DNA of 13,968 nucleotides, from the NCBI GenBank assembly GCA_013694635.1, contig JACDCA010000518.1:1-13968 (forward strand), read 5' to 3'. The stretch is from Acidobacteriota bacterium (lineage in GTDB: Bacteria; Acidobacteriota; Vicinamibacteria; Vicinamibacterales; 2-12-FULL-66-21). Below, in pieces: positions 13,416-13,968 of the stretch. The notes under the pieces were generated by a model that made no database searches, was not told the DNA's origin, and worked only from the letters and a program-made list of their open reading frames with translations. The position numbers and the translations under genes are program-made. How positions within the stretch are numbered: the first letter of the stretch is position 1; every line of letters starts with the position of its first letter.

Positions 13416-13422
13416 ACAACGC

Positions 13423-13968
13423 GTGAAGATCAGCGCAGGCAAGCTTGCGGGTATGAAAGCGGTGGCGAATCAGCACGGCGTGATTGCCGCGGCCGCAATG
13501 GATCAGCGGGGCTCGTTGAAGAAGGCGCTGGCGAAGGAAAAGGGGGCGGACATCGGGGACGCCGACATGGAGGAGTTCAAGTCCCATGTCACCGAAGTCC
13601 TGACCCGGCACGCGAGCGCCATCCTCCTCGACCCTGAGTGGGGGCTCCCCGCCAGTAAACGCCGCGCGGAAGATGCAGGGCTGCTGCTGGCGTACGAGAA
13701 GACCGGGTACGACGCGAATACGCCGGGGCGCTTACCCGATCTCCTCGACGACTGGTCCGTGCGACGACTGAAGGAGGCGGGTGCCGACTGCATCAAGATC
13801 CTGCTCTACTACACGCCGACCGATTCAGAGAAGATCAACAACCACAAACAGGCGTGGGTCGAGCGGATCGGCGACGAGTGCCGCGCCAATGACATCCCCT
13901 TCTTCCTCGAGTTCATAGGCTACGAAGAAGGCCTCGACGAGAAGGGTCCCGAGTTCGCGCGAAGGAAG
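13423..13968 (+). CDS. lacD: Tagatose-1,6-bisphosphate aldolase-type class I aldolase LacD (3' end beyond window)
   Basis: The first 182 residues of a roughly 320-residue class I aldolase are present. LacD cleaves tagatose (and often fructose or related) 1,6-bisphosphate to dihydroxyacetone phosphate and glyceraldehyde 3-phosphate. Hallmarks are AMDQRGSLKK (Asp27), ILLDPEWGLPAS, LLLAYEKTGYD, CIKILLYYTPTD (Lys125) and PFFLEF (Glu163). The numbering matches streptococcal LacD without gaps. The Schiff-base lysine (Lys205 in that numbering) lies beyond the edge. The start is GTG 13423 with AGGAG 7 nt upstream. No other sugar gene is in view, so its physiological role (tagatose pathway or general aldolase) cannot be decided here. 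Confidence 0.93.
   Translation, partial: MKISAGKLAGMKAVANQHGVIAAAAMDQRGSLKKALAKEKGADIGDADMEEFKSHVTEVLTRHASAILLDPEWGLPASKRRAEDAGLLLAYEKTGYDANTPGRLPDLLDDWSVRRLKEAGADCIKILLYYTPTDSEKINNHKQAWVERIGDECRANDIPFFLEFIGYEEGLDEKGPEFARRK

Noticed and set aside
1..13968. CRISPR arrays, tRNA/rRNA genes, IS elements, phage or toxin-antitoxin genes
   Set aside because: I looked on both strands and found no spaced direct repeats, transposase motifs or structured RNA genes apart from the elements listed.

Overview
The window is GC-rich, densely packed bacterial DNA with Gram-negative traits: an RND permease, a LolA-like periplasmic protein, a lipoprotein and an outer-membrane-barrel-like segment. The hopanoid genes hpnC-hpnD-hpnE, frequent GTG/TTG (and apparently CTG) starts and the gene content suggest an environmental lineage such as Acidobacteriota (Vicinamibacteria-like). 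That placement is an inference. There is no tRNA, rRNA, CRISPR array, transposase or phage gene, so it looks like ordinary chromosome with several unusual details.

Layout. (A) 1-3734, minus strand: a secreted LolA-like protein followed by an RND/MMPL permease that runs off the left edge. The permease continues in frame through a signal-peptide-like segment into an outer-membrane-barrel-like domain. The operon promoter (3769-3797) has a consensus CRP/FNR-type palindrome filling its -35/-10 spacer. (B) 3869-5706, plus strand: a very small glutaredoxin-like protein whose apparent stop is probably a selenocysteine codon (UGA, two codons, stop, with a SECIS-like hairpin just downstream), then a tandem-domain ThyX homologue. 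(C) 5694-5757: a degenerate heptamer array filling the gap between convergent thyX-like and def genes. (D) 5753-7460: def and a zinc-ribbon NUDIX gene, head to head with start codons 16 nt apart, then an orphan lipoprotein gene. (E) 7447-8468, minus strand: mutY lacking its C-terminal domain, translationally coupled by a TTGA overlap to a MutT-type NUDIX gene. (F) 8545-13390, plus strand: PduO-type cobalamin adenosyltransferase, hpnC, hpnD, hpnE and thiI, tightly packed. (G) 13423-end: the start of a LacD-type aldolase gene.

How the genes work together. HpnC, HpnD and HpnE form the three-enzyme route from farnesyl diphosphate to squalene, the hopanoid precursor; no squalene-hopene cyclase is in view. 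MutY and MutT belong to the 8-oxoguanine (GO) repair system. The LolA-like protein and RND permease probably form an envelope lipid or lipoprotein trafficking unit. Peptide deformylase, ThiI, ThyX and the adenosyltransferase are housekeeping or cofactor genes.

The strongest candidate for something easily missed is the selenoprotein at 3869-4084, which conventional gene calling would truncate by three residues, losing the selenocysteine. Next are the permease-barrel fusion and the divided active-site motif of the tandem ThyX protein.
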